Shown here: piece after piece, positions 63,539 through 64,000 of the stretch
Layout: each line of letters opens with the position of its first letter
Numbering within the stretch: position 1 is the first letter of the stretch
Origin: Candidatus Brachybacterium merdavium
Lineage (GTDB): Bacteria; Actinomycetota; Actinomycetes; Actinomycetales; Dermabacteraceae
Assembly: GCA_019118275.1 (NCBI GenBank)
Contig: DWZH01000136.1
Coordinates: forward strand, 1-64,000
DNA length: 64,000 nt
Reading direction: 5' to 3'
Notes under the pieces: model-generated
Seen by the model: only the letters and a program-made list of their open reading frames with translations
What the model was told of the DNA's origin: nothing
Database searches by the model: none
Program-made: the position numbers and the translations under genes

Positions 63539-64000
63539 TCAGCAGCGGGCGTCCGGGGGGATCACCAGCTGCGGGCGCCAGCGCTCCCCTGCGGCCCGCA
63601 CCATCGCGCACAGCCTGCCGTCACCATCGAGCGCGGCGACCAGCTGCTCGGCCCCGGCCTGACCGTCCGGGCGGGGTGCGGCCTGCTCGGTCGCCGCCGC
63701 CGGGAGGCGGGCCTCGCTGCTGCGGGGGACCTGCTTGCCGTGGCCGAGGTCGGCGGCAGCGGCGCTGTCCACCTCGACCGACGCCATGACCTGGCGGGCG
63801 ATGTCCCCCAGCCCCAGCAGGGGCAGGTCCACGTCATCGCCCTCGCCGCGCGCGGGCACCGGCACGGCCTGCTCGACCGGGAACGGGCCGACCTCTGTGC
63901 GGCGCAGCGCGGTCAGGTGACCGCCCGTTCCGAGCGCGGTCCCGAGATCGCGGGCCAGGGCACGGACATAGGTGCCCGAGGAGCAGGTGACGGTGACGTC
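63539..64000 (-). CDS. truB: tRNA pseudouridine(55) synthase TruB, C-terminal part
   Basis: The minus-strand frame runs off the right edge and ends at 63539. Its N-terminal part in the window reads [19 protein letters not shown], then [16 protein letters not shown], both standard TruB blocks after the catalytic Asp, which lies beyond the window. It makes pseudouridine 55 in tRNA. The C-terminal part (about 90 residues) is an Ala/Gly-rich PUA-like end. truB beside ribF is the usual order. Confidence 0.93.
   Translation of the reverse strand, partial: DVTVTCSSGTYVRALARDLGTALGTGGHLTALRRTEVGPFPVEQAVPVPARGEGDDVDLPLLGLGDIARQVMASVEVDSAAAADLGHGKQVPRSSEARLPAAATEQAAPRPDGQAGAEQLVAALDGDGRLCAMVRAAGERWRPQLVIPPDARC

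Overview
The window is chromosomal DNA of a high-G+C Gram-positive bacterium (roughly 70% G+C by eye). A dcw cluster without ftsA but with a DivIVA/Wag31 homologue, the lexA / LysM protein / nrdR group, clgR beside recA, a DUF3040 gene, a PAC2 protein and actinobacterial SOS boxes (TCGAAC-N4-GTTCGA) place it in the Actinomycetota. Gene order and protein style suit Micrococcales, probably Dermabacteraceae (Brachybacterium-like). The genus is inferred, not proven. Nearly everything is core genome; the only mobile DNA seen is the end of an IS3-family transposase gene at the left edge.

Layout. (1) 1-985: end of an IS3-type transposase gene and an unrecognised 249-aa protein. (2) 1176-21751, minus strand: a complete division and cell-wall cluster read as mraZ, rsmH, ftsL-like, ftsI, murE, murF, mraY, murD, ftsW, murG, murC, ftsQ, ftsZ, pgeF, sepF, yggT-like, divIVA, lspA, rluD. 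Most genes overlap by 1-4 bases or nearly touch. Phased GTGGGG repeats lie upstream of mraZ. (3) 22296-25929: DUF3040 protein, DNA polymerase IV, a HEPN-domain protein, a spermidine-synthase-like protein and a cold-shock protein. (4) 26206-35190: PAC2 protein, HelD/HelR-type helicase-like ATPase, nrdR, an SOS-controlled LysM membrane protein divergent from lexA, dinG and hflX. (5) 35334-42671: methyltransferase, dapF, miaA, YbjN protein, miaB, recX, recA, DUF3046 protein and clgR. (6) 42846-52646, minus strand: cinA, pgsA, ftsK, rnj, dapA, a 53-aa ORF, and an asparagine synthetase with an extra C-terminal domain. (7) 52731-64000: HAD phosphatase, azlCD, a membrane/TPR-like protein, dapB, M16 protease, pnp, rpsO, ribF, an L,D-transpeptidase and the end of truB.

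How it fits together. Regions 2 and 5-7 supply peptidoglycan: dapA, dapB and dapF make meso-diaminopimelate, MurE carries the DNPR motif for adding it, and FtsW/FtsI and the L,D-transpeptidase act on the wall. FtsZ, SepF, FtsQ, DivIVA and FtsK run division. LexA, RecA, RecX, Pol IV and DinG form the DNA-damage module; the LysM protein with its own SOS box probably links damage to a division block. RNase J, PNPase and S15 form an RNA-decay/ribosome group. The most unusual item is the AsnB protein fused to a domain resembling F420:glutamate ligase. Several perfect inverted repeats in promoter or intergenic positions are recorded as candidate operators or RNA structures. No CRISPR array, rRNA gene, tRNA gene or defence system was seen.
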